Below are positions 21,347-33,712 of a stretch of 64,000 bases of DNA, in pieces. Position numbers and translations under genes: made by a program. The notes under the pieces are model-generated. The model was not told where the DNA came from. It worked only from the letters and a program-made list of their open reading frames with translations, and did not search any database. The DNA is taken from NCBI GenBank assembly GCA_029378245.1, contig JARKIF010000013.1, positions 496,001-560,000 on the forward strand. Direction: 5' to 3'. Source of the stretch: Roridomyces roridus. Taxonomy: Eukaryota; Basidiomycota; Agaricomycetes; Agaricales; Mycenaceae. The first letter of the stretch is position 1. Each line of letters opens with the position of its first letter.

Positions 21347-21353
21347 TTTTATA
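21347..21353 (-). promoter_or_regulatory. TATA box of the small secreted protein gene
   Basis: TATAAAA on the minus strand, 67 bp upstream of the ATG at 21280. Confidence 0.55.
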
Positions 21354-21359
21354 TGCGAC

Positions 21360-22026
21360 CGGCGTCAATCTTTTGATACGCGATCCCCAAGAGGCTTCAG
21401 ATCAATTGATCGATGACACTGATTGATTTTGTTCCCACGACCCCCCCCTTCCTAACTGAGATTTACCTCCGTGAGTTCCGTTAACTCAGTGCCTTGCCGC
21501 CAGGCTGAGACCGTTGCCTCTGTGTATTTCTTGCTCTCTGCCCTGTCTAATCACATCCCTCTCGACTTGATATCAGTCCCACCGGCCTTTTCCTGCCTCT
21601 CTCGACGTTTTGTGGATTTGGGTATCAAATCACAACCATTCGGAGTTATCACCACTGTGTCACGGATCACTTGATCTACTGCCTCTTGGCGATCCCCCTG
21701 GCGGTCAAGATTGAACGGAGGTTTGGACGTGAGGATCATGATGAATGTATTCCACCGCGAGGACGACGTATGTAACGTTTCCAAAGGGACTGCATCTTCC
21801 GTTCCATCCCGGGTGCGATGCAAGCTCAACGTTCGACGCCCGAGACTTGGCATGATGCGGCAAGAGCAACGGTGATGCCGATCATGATCCGATTCAGGCA
21901 TTCTTTATTTGGTCGCTGTACACGTGACTGATCCGCTCCTGTCCTTTTTCCTCCATCTTCTGACGCCGTGCACGCTCCCCAATCGCTGATTCGCGCTTGC
22001 ATAAACCGTCGCTTGCAACTCTCACC
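21360..22026. other. Divergent intergenic region
   Basis: Lies between a minus-strand and a plus-strand gene. No coding or repeat structure was recognised apart from short open frames without domains. Confidence 0.5.
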
Positions 22027-23367
22027 ATGACGCAGCCGGAATTCAAGTTTGGCGGCGTTTTCCACACGGTCCACCCCGAGATCAAGAAGTACCACAAGTC
22101 GTATTTGACCTCGCCAAAGGACATGCGCGAGGTGAAGGCTCAGAGGAAACAGGCTTGCGCGGTCTGTGGGAACATTCAAAATGAAATCCGACGGTGTGGC
22201 AAGGTCAGTGGAGCTGCTCCGACGCCAGAATGCTACCCTGAATACCGACAGTGTAAACACGCGTCGTACTGCTCGAAGGAGGTCCGTCAGTTTGCTGGTC
22301 TCATTCAATAACGTAAATCTCATCCATACACACAGTGTCAGAAAGCAGATTGGTGCGCCGGTCCAGGTTTCTCCTTATACGCGACATCTGAGCCAGATTT
22401 CAAGGCCGACCCACAAGGTCGCATGCAGCCCTACCGATTCCGGCCTCAACATGCAGAGAGTCGTACAAAACCTCGACGCCAGCACGTTCCTTAACATGCA
22501 AATCCAAGCCGCCTTCATCCTCGCCTTCGACCTCCTCCGTGATCCCCGTATCAACCAGATGTTTGCCGTGCGCATGGACGTGGGGGTCGAGCCCACTGAC
22601 CTCATGAAGTTCCTGAAGATTTACCATGGTCGCGCAGATGCACCTATTCCGGATAATCTCGAGGGGATGGTGCAAATCAACGCTTTCACGCCCCTGCCTC
22701 TTGGATGGGACTTGGAGGCGGCGAAGCGCTCTTGGGCTAGTGGGCGGGCACGTGCCATCGACGGCGGGTTCGGTGATGCCCCAGTCGGACTTATGGTCAT
22801 CTCCAAGGCGAATGCTCTCGTCCAGATGCATCCGATTATGGTCTTCCCGCAGATGATGGAGATGATGCGCAATTCGCCTACGTTCGAGGCTACTTCAACG
22901 CTGACGGGGGTGAAGAAGAGTATACCAGTGGATATTAATGGGCTGATGGAGTGAGTGCCTTTTTCCTTCTTCCTCGTTCGTTTCCTCACAGGATAAGCAG
23001 GATGATGAACAAGCACATCCGCGCCGACGATAAAAACACGCTCGCCATGCGCACAGAGATGACCGCGGGAGATGTGCAGGTTATCCGCGACGCCGCCAAG
23101 GGGAACGTTCTAACCTCTCGACCTCCTAATTGGGCTGTGGTCGCTCCGTCGCCGAAACTCGCCGCTACAATTTTGAGGGAGAAGGTGGAGAGGGATGCGA
23201 TGTACAAGCCGCATATCGTGATTTGCTGAGAACGCCGACGTGATTATTCTCATCGTATCTCACAGATGGGCGACTGGAGGTATGTAGAATGTCTCGAATC
23301 GTACCGCCCAAAGAAGCCTACATATGAAGAGGATTGCGTTGACGTTCGGCCCCTCATTAGAACGTGA
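22027..23367 (+). CDS. MYND zinc-finger protein, 365 aa
   Basis: Exons are 22027-22203, 22252-22281, 22336-22352, 22405-22950, 22992-23217 and 23266-23367; lengths sum to a multiple of three. Splicing assembles a complete MYND finger: CAVCGNIQNEIRRCGK, CKHASYCSKE, CQKAD, WPTHKVAC. The Trp codon is split by the third intron (donor GTGCGC, acceptor TTCAAG). The rest (LNMQIQAAFILAFDLL, APVGLMVISKANALVQMHPI) is a helical domain common after MYND fingers in mushrooms, with no known enzyme motif. The last exon (MGDWRYVECLESYRPKKPTY) follows a 48-nt intron starting GTGATT. MYND domains bind proline-rich peptides, so a scaffolding or regulatory role is inferred. Confidence 0.82.
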
Positions 23368-23517
23368 GATATAACGATTTTTTACTCTCGTCGTCTTCCG
23401 CGCTGTCAGGAGTTATGAGGACCTCCCTCGCGCAAGAGTATTCAAAATCCTTGAATGGCTTTGAGTTTGGCCGTGAAGAAAAAGTTGGAACACACCTTTG
23501 GCACACCTCCTGGCTCA

Positions 23518-23663
23518 CACGGCGGGCAAAAGCCAGCGAAGGTCAAACGAACCTTCCCATAAAGAAGGTTGTTTTCCTCATTTTCCCTTTGTTCGGAAAA
23601 TGAGGAAAACAACCTTCTTTATGGGAAGGTTCGTTTGGCCTTCCCTGGCGTTTGCCCGCCGTG
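23518..23663. repeat. Long fold-back: 69-bp arms, 8-bp loop
   Basis: The left arm (23518-23586) and the reverse complement of the right arm (23595-23663) match at 66 of 69 positions; the inner 40 or so are perfect. The loop is CTTTGTTC. Ends are CACGGCGGGC, and TCA flanks both sides (23515-23517, 23664-23666), which could be a 3-bp target duplication. It lies 150 bp downstream of the MYND gene stop. It may be a small fold-back transposon; if transcribed it would form a long dsRNA hairpin. Confidence 0.9.
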
Positions 23664-23997
23664 TCATGTAAAGCAGTCCTCTTATTCTCCAGTATCCAAT
23701 TCCGGAGTTGAAGGCATGTGAAGGAGAGCATGACAATAAGGACGGAGGATGATGGGAGCAGGAGTTAGCGGGCGTAGAGTACGGCAGGGAGAATAACTCA
23801 TCACCGAAATGTCAATCGGATATCACACGTCACGAACCAATCACGAACTCCCGCATGGCACCCCGCCCATCCCGCTCGCAGACTGCAGCCGGCATGCCCG
23901 CCGTGAAAAAAGAAGCCGACCAAGCGCGCGGCCACGATTCAGGGCTGTGCGCCCTCTTCCCGCTTATCCCCTACCATCGCCTGCTACACTGTTGACG

Positions 23998-25611
23998 ATG
24001 GCAACGACACCACCACCAGTCGCCGCGCCCACAGTCGATGTCGACATCGCCACAAGTCTCCTTTCTAGCAACAGCAGCACTCCAGCCCAGCTCGCATCCC
24101 TCCTCGCCACAGCCCTCGCAGACATCGAGTCCCTACGGGCAGAGCTAGCCTCCACACGTGCCAAAGCCGACCGCGCCGAGCATCTTCTCGGCACTTTCAG
24201 ACTCGCATTACCTCAGGCTCCTTCCACCGACGACGAGCCTCTCCCTGCTGCGACTCTCGCCCTGATAGCCTCGCTGGACGAACGTGTGGCCAATGCTGAA
24301 GCCGCACGCGATGATGCCTCTGCACGTCTCGCTGTCCTCTCCTCCTCGTGGTCTCAGCTCAACTCGTACCTCGCCGTCGTCGAAGCACGAGCTGCAGATG
24401 CGCGTGCGGGGTATGAGCGGATCGTCAAGGAGGGTGGGGGAAGGCTCGTCCTCGGGAGCAGCAGCACGCCATACCCTCCGTACATGGATGGGAGCCGTTA
24501 CGAGCGTGACAGCCGGAAGCATGGGGGAATGTATGCGTTCCAAGCTGGGTCGTCTAACCCCAATGGGAGTGTGCGGCCGCGGGAAAGTCCCGATTCGTAT
24601 CCGTACAAGAAACCACGCGGGGAAGAGTACGGTGGCGAGGTGCGTGCTTTTGGATTTCCACTCCTTACATTGTGATTGACGACGTGCTAGTATTCTACCG
24701 CTCCATACCCCAACCCTCCCGCTCACCAGAGCACACTACCCTACCCGTACCCCTCTCACCCTCACTCTCACGCCCATCGCCAGCGCAGTTCCTCGTCCGC
24801 GTCAGATGACATTGACGCGATCCTACTCGCTGGTAGTGCGAATGGTAGCACACATCACCAGCCTGCTGCAGCCCAAGGTCGGAGTCCAGAGGAGAGGTTG
24901 GTACAGGGGAAGAAGGGCAAGGGTGCGTTCTTTCATTTGCTCATGACATGACTAACTTCTTGCTCAGACGTCGTAGCTCAAGGCTCACCCGCACTCCCCG
25001 CTGCTCCCGCGCCCATTGGGGCGTTCCCCGCGACCAACGCTGCGAATCAGCGAATTTGCAGACAATGTGGGCTTGCAGGGCGGTACAAGGAGGGGAAATG
25101 CGTGGAGAAGTGGGGCCCTGGGCCGCTCGGACCTGGGACCGTGTGTGATCGGTGTAGGAAAAAGATGAAGCGTGTGGAGAGGAGGGGGACGTTGGAGCAG
25201 CAGGCGGCGGTGGCGGCTCCTACGTCTAGGGCTGTGCATCGGACGGATACTTTGCCTGCGCCTGATCCGATTCGGGAGCAGGAGAACTCGATGAGGTCTT
25301 CGCTTGCTTCTCCGCCTCCTCCTCCTGCTGTACCTGCAGCGACGCATAGGCGTGTGATCAATGCTCGGATGGCTGGTACGCCTCCTGGGTTACTCCCTCC
25401 TTTACGCACGCACAGTCCGAGTCCGATGGTCGTTGACGGGGATGCTGATGGTGAGCTCAACGCGGAGGCTGAGGAGGCGGCGGATGGGGATGATGCCGAG
25501 GGGGATCCGGAAATGGATTTGTTGGAGGCGGTCGATGCTGCTGAGGCGAATAGTAATGGGTCGTCGTCGATGAATGGTGGGGCTGCACATGGCGGGAAGA
25601 GTGAGGAGTGA
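23998..25611 (+). CDS. Coiled-coil protein with a GATA-like C2-C2 zinc finger, 505 aa
   Basis: Exons are 23998-24639, 24691-24922 and 24968-25611. Residues ~40-150 form Ala/Leu-rich coiled coils (IESLRAELASTRAKADRAEH, SLDERVANAEAARDDASARL). A Tyr/Pro/His/Ser-rich low-complexity middle follows. Near residue 310 a Cys module reads ICRQCGLAGRYKEGKC, then TVCDRCRKKMKRVERRGT: C-x2-C-x10-C-x17-C-x2-C with a basic tail, similar in layout to a GATA-type treble clef. The C-terminus is acidic (DGDADGELNAEAEEAADGDD). Together this suggests a nuclear, dimerising, DNA- or RNA-associated protein. I cannot assign a named family. The ATG at 23998 is preferred over an upstream in-frame ATG because the coiled-coil composition starts soon after it. 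Confidence 0.75.
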
Positions 25612-25619
25612 GGTCGATC

Positions 25620-27179
25620 GTGCTTTTGCGTTTGTTTGTTTCTTGGATCGTGTCCTTTCTTTAATTAATTCTCTTGCTACCCTTGCTATCGACGACCCAT
25701 GGTATCGGAGTATCCCACATTTGACGCATCTCTGATTCTGCGAGATAGATCGAGTTTCTGCCACGGGTTCCTCAGGGTTTGAGGGACTGTGACTCCCTGA
25801 GTCATCCTGGTTCAATTCATCGTGGATGAGTGGGACGGGGTTGAAGTCGACACCAGATTGGTATTCCCCACCACAACCCCCCCAGCGAGCCACGTTTTGT
25901 GTAGATGGTTCTGCCCATGGATATTCCGGATTATGCTGGTGATTTGTTGGATGGTGCTCTGACTGGTTGCGATTTCTGGTCCAGGGCGGAGGAACGTACT
26001 TATCAGGAGGCGCATCACCCCGGCGAAGGTATGGTGGGCTGATCGTATGTCACAGATGGGCGAATGGAACGAATATTTGAACGCATTGCAACTCACTCTC
26101 AATACAGAACGACCAAAAAAAATCGCGGCAGCGTATAGGATCGGGCCCGGAATCGAACCTCGGCGTGGCCGATCCGACGTTGAGGCATTTTCTCGAATGG
26201 AATGCACTCGACAGCCGTACCGCCCAAAGCGCAGACCAAGTGCAGACCAGTGGGATGCATGAGAAGGTTCACTTTTGACTCGATTAGCCGGTGGGTGGTG
26301 CGTAGCGTTCCATGTCTGAGTCAAAATCAGAACCGTCGACGACTGTCAGGCAACTACTTATAGGTGTCTTGGTGTGATATAGCGGTAGCGGGTCACGGTC
26401 CGTGCGCCAACACTGAGTGTTCAGGATTCGCTGTTTGTCTCCCGTACCCAGGATTGAGGTGAAGGGCCCGCTAGTATCGGCCCTGAGCAGTAAGGCAACC
26501 AAGCTTTCCATTTTTTGAAAAAGAACAAGAAAAAACGGAGGGGCGTCTACTATGCCAGGGCATTGCCAGAGGCTCGAATCGAACGAGCAGAAGGTGATGG
26601 GTTAAATTTCATGGCAACCAAAGTCCAAAAGCAGCTCTCCTTCAAAATTGGAAAGCCGGTGTGTAATAATACCATTGCGATGGGAATTGGTTGGGAATCC
26701 TGTTGGAATCTGAAATTCTGAACTCACCAGCTGCGTCGCATCGTTGTGGCGGGAAGGCGGCATCACGTGCAAGTCAGTGGGCGGATCAATGGTCGTGTTT
26801 GGCGTTGATCTTTGTCTTTCTCGACCACCACCCGAATCCCGACTCCCGTCGTCATCCATGTTGTCCACTCCATCGCCGTTGGTTTTCCGCAGAGAATATT
26901 CATCATATCACGTCCCTCTTCTGCAGCCAATCGGACCCCCGCAGCGGGACGCCAGTACTACTACTAGTCGCCGTCCAGAGTCTGATATCTTTCGCTGTAT
27001 GGTTTCCTTCGAGACCCTTGTGCAAGCACGGTCTGTGACTGCCCTACCACAAATATACGCTATTCTGACTAGGTGCGTAGCTGAGCTCAATAACAAGAAA
27101 CTCAGAGCCTGTCCGAAGTGGTGCATCACCGCTATTTATGCCCGTCTCCCACGTCCCCGATATACCCACCCCAGAAGAC
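25620..27179. other. Intergenic, with scraps of the island repeat
   Basis: No gene is supported. 26740-26830 (GGCGGGAAGGCGGCATCACG, GCGGATCAATGGTCGTGTTT) resembles the ends of repeats A and B near 12010-12070 and 19865-19925. 26565-26582 (GGCTCGAATCGAACGAGC) is a palindromic CGTTCGATTCG-like word of the same kind. Confidence 0.5.
26138..26175 (-). repeat. Hairpin with a Pol III B-box-like loop
   Basis: GGATCGG and CCGATCC arms enclose GAGGTTCGATTCC on the minus strand, and a run of eight T follows about 20 nt further on. It looks like the T-arm half of a tRNA with a terminator, but no D-arm or anticodon arm can be folded, so it is not called a tRNA. Confidence 0.4.
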
Positions 27180-27187
27180 TTATAAAC
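27180..27187 (+). promoter_or_regulatory. TATA box of the peptide transporter gene
   Basis: TTATAAAC, about 45 bp upstream of the ATG at 27232. Confidence 0.5.
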
Positions 27188-27231
27188 CCTCCAATCTTTG
27201 ACGCCCATAACCCTTCTCCGTCCTACCTCCC

Positions 27232-29833
27232 ATGGCCACGAAGCAGGAATCCGACTCTGCCTCAATCTCGGACGAAAAGCACGCGATCGACGCCGATTCC
27301 GACGATATCGTTCTGCAGAACTCGGAGGGCGTCACCCAGCACGATCTCGCCACTCTGAGACACGTGAGAGACAAGATACCGTCCGTTTTTTCTTCTCCCC
27401 CTCCCATCCGTCCTCCCTCACACACCCGCATGTAGGTGGCCAGCCTTCACCGTCGCAGTCGTCGAGTTCGCCGAGCGCTGGACTTACTACGGGACCACGG
27501 TGAGTCACGACGGCCTTTTTGGCTTAGTGCAAAGGCCGACAGACGCCGCGATGCAATAGAACCTCTACAACAACTACATCCGTGCTCCTCTTCCGCCGGG
27601 CTCCCGTGATGGATCCGTGGGGCGCGCGGACCGTTCGTTCGGCGTTGCCGGGGCGCTCGGGATGGGCCAAGAGAAGTCGTTTGCGATTACCACCGTACGT
27701 TCCCCTCCTCGTGATTCACGGTCCTCTATCTGAAATTCGAGTGTAGTTCAATACGTTTTTCGTCTATGTGACCCCGTTCCTTGGTGCGATTTTGGCAGAT
27801 ACAAAATGGGGCAGGTGAGTAGTCTCTTCTACAGACCTTCGATACTCCGTAACCGCCGTAATGAAGGTACAAGACCATCTGCGTGTTCACTGCCGTTATT
27901 TTGTACGTCAATCCTTCCCGCCTCCCACAGAGATTCAATGACGGACCGCAGTTTGGGACATATCATCCTCGTTGCGTCGGCGACGCCCGCATCGCTGGAG
28001 CATCCACAGACCTCTCTTGGTCTTCTCGTTCTAGCCATCTTCGTGATGGCCGTTGGTGCAGGGTGAGTGTGAGGACGTTCTAAAGCCTCGAGCAGCAAGA
28101 ATGATCGGCATTCGCCCAGATCCATCAAGGCGAATGTAGCCCCTCTCATCGCAGATCAGTACACCGGGAAAATGCGCAAAGGTGCGCCCTTTCCACTGCC
28201 ACTTGAATACCCCGTCTAACGCCCAGGAAGAAACGTTGCCCACGGGTGAAGTAGTGATCGTCTCTCCCAGTATAACAATCCAGAGTGTCTACCTCTGTGT
28301 GTCCAGGGTTCTCCCTCCGTTCTCCGCTGACAGTGGTTCCTCCAGACTTTTACATGGCGATTAATCTAGGCTCCACCGGGGCAATCAGCGCCTCCTTCCT
28401 CGCGCGCGACAACGGTTTCTGGGTCGCATATCTCGTGCCGACCTGTATATTTGCCGCCGTCCCCATCGTCCTCGTTGGTTGCAGGTACGCGATCTTTTGT
28501 TCGTTGAATGGGATGTGAACACTGGAACTACTCCTCCAGAAAATACTACGTGATCACTCCACCCCGCGGATCCATCTTGCTCGAGACGTTCCGCGTCGTT
28601 GGGGTTTGTCTGGCTGCTCGTTGGAGGTGGAGTATCAACCCCGTGTTTTTGTGGAACCATATCCGAGCGCCGGGATTTTGGGAGCCTGCGAAGCCTAGTG
28701 GGTTGCTACCTTCTTCCTCTTCTCCCGCTCACATATCGGTCGCAGGTTCGTACAATCCAAGCGAGATACCCAAGAAGATTACGTGGGACGACGAATTCGT
28801 GGGCGAGGTAGAGAGGACTATGAATGCGTGCAAAGTGTTCTTGTTCTTCCCTATCTATTGGCTGTGTATGTTCTTCCATCCTTTCTCTCCTTGTATTCCA
28901 CTCTGATGATAATACCGCCCCTCAGGCTACTCGCAGATCGACGGGAACCTCGGGACTGTGGCGGCAGGAATGACACTGAATGGTATGCACAACTCCTTTG
29001 GATCTGTCTGTGAAGCAGCTGACAAGGACGGCGCTTGTAGGCACCCCGAACGATCTCATCAAGAACCTTGACCCCATTTCCATCGTGATTATGGTGCCTA
29101 TATTCGAGCGGTTCATCTATCCTGGACTTCGAAAGCTGGGAATCAACTTTAGCCCAATCAAGCGTATCACGGCGGGATTCTTTGTCGCTGGTCTCGGTGC
29201 GTCTTGTCTTATCTTGTCTCCTCTTTCCACCGGAATGCTGATGACGGACATTGAAGCGATGGTATACGCCTCCGTCCTCGAGAAATTTCTGTACGCTCGC
29301 TCGCCCTGCACCAACCATCAGCCCTCGGCGTGCACAACAGCCAGCGGTGAACCCAACCCGGCACCACTCAGCGTGTGGATCGTCTCTGGACCGTACCTCC
29401 TCGTCGCACTCTCAGAGATCTTTGCCAGTATCACGAGTCTGTGCGTCCATGCTCTCCCTCCCTTGCGTATGGCCTCACCATCCACAGGGAATACGCATAC
29501 ACAAAAGCCCCTAAACGGATGAAGAGCGTCGTTTCGGCGTTCGCGGCGCTCCAAACGGCTTTGGCTTCCGCGCTCAACTTTGCTCTCACGGCTGTGAATG
29601 TGGAGGAACGATTCGAGTGGTTGTTTGCGTCGTTTGCTATCACTGCGACGATTTTCGCTGGGTTGTTTTATTGGACGTGAGTCCCAATTTTCGTTTTCAA
29701 CGTCGAGCTAACCATGATTAGATTCCGGGACCTCGACAAGAAGGAAACGGAGTTGAATTTGATTGGGACTGGGCCGCGGGGTGGGTTTGTTGGCGAGCGG
29801 GCTGTTGAGCTCCCGGAGAAGGACGCGGCGTGA
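27232..29833 (+). CDS. POT/PTR2-family oligopeptide transporter
   Basis: A strongly split gene with about 14 introns of 45-65 nt. Early exons are 27232-27380, 27436-27499, 27560-27694, 27747-27814, 27867-27902, 27952-28062 and 28120-28181. Splicing gives PWPAFTVAVVEFAERWTYYG (the PTR2 ERxxYYG region), FFVYVTPFLGAILADTKWGR, GSIKANVAPLIADQYTGKMR (the second PTR signature), VFLFFPIYWLCYSQIDGNLG, PNDLIKNLDPISIVIMVPIF and ITAGFFVAGL. Hydrophobic C-terminal helices follow, then a polar tail ending LPEKDAA. The family imports di- and tripeptides with protons across the plasma membrane through 12 helices. Together with the secreted protease at 43.4 kb it fits peptide scavenging, though the genes are unlinked. 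Confidence 0.88.
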
Positions 29834-31574
29834 ACCGAGACAAGACACCGTCTGGCGAAATGTATTTTCAGCTTGCGAGGCAATGGCATTTTGATTGTTT
29901 TCAGATTTCTCCCAGATTTGGGCGCTCAAGATAGACAGCCGTCGAAGCATGACAACTCTCACCGTCGGAGCCTCCGTCGGCCACCTTCGGGAGCAAAAGT
30001 GAGTTAAGCCCCAGCAAATGAGAACCAAGATTCGTAATTCCGATTCGCCACGAACAGCTCCGTTGTGTTGCGCGTGACGAAATGTGACACGTGCTCTCCC
30101 TCAATCCCACCCACTTCGCCAAGCTCGACAAGCTCACCGCGGTATCTCGCTGCCACACATGCAGCCGGTCTCGCTGGGTGGTCTCAGATGGAATTATGAT
30201 GCTCTGGTGAAGCATCCGCATCGGTGCGTGCCATTAGACTCCGATCCTTTGTGGTCGAAAAAATGACATCTTTCAATGTAGCTGACGCTGAACTCCGCTT
30301 GAATCCTCCTGTGTCGATTGCACCAGTTTTAACCTCGACTCTCAAACGTTTCGGCGCCCCGCCCCGTGTCCAATGATGCTATTCTGACCCCCCAGACACG
30401 ACGCGCACGTATCTGGCACTCGACCTCGGGCACGCGGCACACCAGCCTCGCTCCTCCACCCAGTTCCGCACGCATTTCTCTGGTATTGGTGCACAAGCAC
30501 CTCCACACACCGCTTTATGGGCGACTCTCTCTTCCAACGCCGCTCAGTACAAGCACTCGGTCACCACACCATTACGTGTACCTCTTCCCCTTCCCCACCG
30601 ATATTCCCGCGAAACATTCCAGAACGGGCTATTCTCTTCGTATCCGACGGCCTCCAAGGATCTGGGTCCCATGGTCCGTCTGGCTGCCGAGCTCTTTCAG
30701 CCGTGCGCTACGGGCGTATTTCCATCGACTCGACTTGATCAGAGCCAGAGATTGTGCAGTCATAGGCCTCCCACATCCAACTCTCCCAAATACCATGCCC
30801 TCCATCTCCGATTCTCCCTCCTCCGCTGACGACGGGGCACGCTCTACAGTACTGTGTGTGCTCGGGTGGATTGGTGTTCGGGCCCTGGGCCTGCCCACGA
30901 ATCAGGGAGCGGGATGAGCAAATTTTCTCATCCCGTCTCGTTTGCGCGGTGCAGGGCTCGCGGCGTCTCGCGCTCGTCTGCACTCTACTTTGCAGGTTGG
31001 TACGGTTCGCCGTGGGTGCATCGGTGCCTTACGTGCCTCGTTCAATAGTGATTTTGTATTCGATGATTCAATTTAAAAAAATGTTCTCTTTCTTCCAGCA
31101 GGCATTTAAAAGCTCGATGGGATGGCACACAATAGAGCAGTCATTGCAGAAGGCGGCTTATCACGGCGGAAGTGATACTCATCAGGGCTTAACGCGAAAT
31201 CAGTCCCAATTGGGTTAAGCCAACAACAGGCTTGGCTGATGAGCCATTTATACTTACTTCAGAACGGCAGTCGACCCCATCGAGTTAAACTTGGTATTTT
31301 CGGATCAGCCGCCGAGACAGATTTCTTGATATCTTTTGCATTTCGATTTTTGGAGGAGCGCTGAAGCAAAAATTAGCGCTGGAAACATGCTGCGAAATTC
31401 ACAAATGGTATGGACAGTCTCCCCTCTTTTTCCCCTCTCCTCCCTCTCCTCCCTCTTGATAAATTTTGATATATTCCCCGCTGACAACAGACATAAACCA
31501 TGAGCCGTATAAATGGAAAGGTCGCCCCATTATCAAATCCATCACCGCCTTGTGTCCCTTGTACTCACACCGTC
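29834..31574. other. Intergenic, no supported gene
   Basis: About 1.7 kb. A plus-strand frame around 30380-30470 contains TYLALDLG, which recalls hexokinases, but nothing else of that family follows. The sequence from 30400 to 30950 is C/T-rich with long open frames on one strand and no domain. The region 31100-31330 is AT-richer and holds the words TCAGGGCTTAACGC and GATCAGCCGCCGAGAC. Confidence 0.4.
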
Positions 31575-33712
31575 ATGTCACTGCGTGTCCTCGTCACCGC
31601 TGTCGTTACCGCCGTGCTCGTCGCCAGACTGACTAGATGGGCGTATCGCCGCCGTTGGGCTCTCGCTCTCCGCGGTCTTCCCGGTCCACCGAGTCCCAGT
31701 GGAATATTCGGGCATTTTGGTACAGTTTCGGTGCGTGCATTTCGACTGGACGACTAGGGCATATGTACATACCTCTGACACACTTTTGTGCTTAGTTTCG
31801 GAAATTCCAGGGCTGGCATGCGACGTACGGTCCGACGTTCAAGTACCATGGCATGCTGGGTGTCTGTCTTCCCCCCCTCCTCTCCCGCCTTGACGCTGAG
31901 GTATTATCGACAGGAGGCGCATTTATACACCGCCGACACGACTGCGCTCCACCATATTGTCAACAACAGCGAGGTTTATCAGAAGGCGCCGCTCGTTCGG
32001 TACAGCTTGATACAGTTAGTCGGGAGAGGTGTGTGCGTGTCTCGATTCTCTGCATGTCAAACCAACCGTCGGGAATGCAGGACTTCTTGCCCTCGAGGGC
32101 GAAGAACACACGAAGATGGTGCGCTCTGTTTTCTCTTAGTATCTATGTAACTCATTGGGTTGCAGAGAAAGATCATGGTATGGTTTCTTCTTCTTCACAA
32201 GTTTCGGTGGTTGAATGTTCCCAGAGCCCCGCTTTCGGTGTTTCCCAAATCCGTGGCCTCACAGAGCTCTTCGTCGACAAATCGGTCGAGGTAATTGCCT
32301 CTGCCCGCATCCTATTTCCAAAACTCACTCATCACGGCTCCGCGACGTCTGGGCACAAGAGTCTCCCAACGACGCTGGGTGGATTCAAGTCGACGTCCTC
32401 TCTGGGCTCAAGCGCATGACGCTGGACGTCATCGGCAAGGCAGGATTCGCGTACGAGTTCCACGCGCTCAACGCAGGGGACGAAGCCCCCACCCCACTGG
32501 GTGCTGCTTTCCGGGAGTTGTTTATGACTCAAATCGGGCAGCGGCCCACTGTCGTTACCTTCTTGCGCGCCAAGTTTCCTCTTTTGCGCTACATTTTGGT
32601 TCGATTCATAACTCGTGTCTTCGATGGCTTCTCATCGTCGTATAGCCAGGTAACAAACGCACCCTCAATGCACGCCTCACCATGGACAAGATCGGTTTTC
32701 AACTGCTGCAGAATGCGAAAGCCTCCATTGCCTCGGGGGACAAGGATACCGAACGGCGCGACCTGCTTTCGTTGCTTGTCAAATCCAATATGTCGGAGGA
32801 GGATAGTCACAGACTGAGTGACGCGGAAGTCATTGCGCGTACGTCCTGGCATACATTAAATACCTGTAAGATGTTGACCCTGCCTGTTTCAGAGCTGCCG
32901 ACGTTCTTCACTGCGGGCCACGAGACCACAAGCACCGCGACAGCGTGGGCGTTGTATGCCCTTGCACGTGCGCCGGACGTTCAAGATAAATTGCGCAATG
33001 AGTTGTCTGCCATGGGGACTGACAACCCATCGTTGGACGCGTTGAATTCCTTGCCGTATTTGGAGAAGGTACTTGTTCCGTTCCGCCGAGTGATCCCGTT
33101 GATGAAAGGACAATCTCAGTTCGTTCGCGAAGTGATGCGTGTGCATGCACCTGTGGCTTTCACGAGTCGGATGGTGATGCAGGACGACGTTATTCCCCTC
33201 GGCAGGCCGTACACTGACACGCGAGGAGTCTCGCATTCGAGTATCCCGTGCGTCATTTCTTTCCGAGGGAACACGTCCTAGTAGTTGAAAGAATCACAGC
33301 GTAAGAAAAGGTCTCTTCATACGTATCCCTGTCGCTGTGGTGAACCAGGATCCGTGGATATGGGGCGACGATGCCGCCGAGTTCAAGTGCGTTTTCCTTC
33401 ATGTCTTCGTTCAACAATTAATGACCCCACAGCCCCGACCGCTGGGACGCCATCCCTCCCAACGCATCCACGATTCCAGGCGTCTACGTCCAGCTGTTCA
33501 CCTTCTTCGGCGGATCGCACAACTGCATCGGCTGGCGCTTTGCCCTCGCCGAGATCAAGGCGCTCGTCTACACTCTTGTGCGGGCGTATGAGGTTGAGTT
33601 GGCTGTGCCGGTGGAGGATGTAGATGAGTCGCTTGGGCTCATCAGGAGGCCCATTTTGAAGAGTAGGATGGGGGAGGGGCCGCAGTTGCCGATGCGGTTA
33701 AGGAAGATTTGA
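31575..33712 (+). CDS. Cytochrome P450 monooxygenase
   Basis: The start MSLRVLVTAVVTAVLVARL is a membrane anchor, followed by the Pro-rich hinge GLPGPPSPSGIFG. About ten short introns interrupt the gene. P450 landmarks appear in order: a C-helix region with EEHTKM-RKIM; I-helix FFTAGHETTSTATAWALYAL (AGxETT); K-helix FVREVMRVHAP (ExxR); PDRW in the PERF region; and the haem-binding loop FFGGSHNCIGWRFALAEIK with the Cys thiolate. It should be an ER-bound haem monooxygenase working with P450 reductase. The substrate and CYP family cannot be told from sequence alone. No biosynthetic partner gene is adjacent, so it may serve detoxification or general metabolism. Confidence 0.88.

Noticed and set aside
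26047..26262. Second copy of the MYND gene end (cacagATGGGCGA)
   Set aside because: Only the splice-site neighbourhood is alike; the following sequence shows no similarity.
30380..30480. TYLALDLG octapeptide suggesting a hexokinase
   Set aside because: The glycine-rich continuation and every other hexokinase block are absent in all frames; a chance match is more likely.
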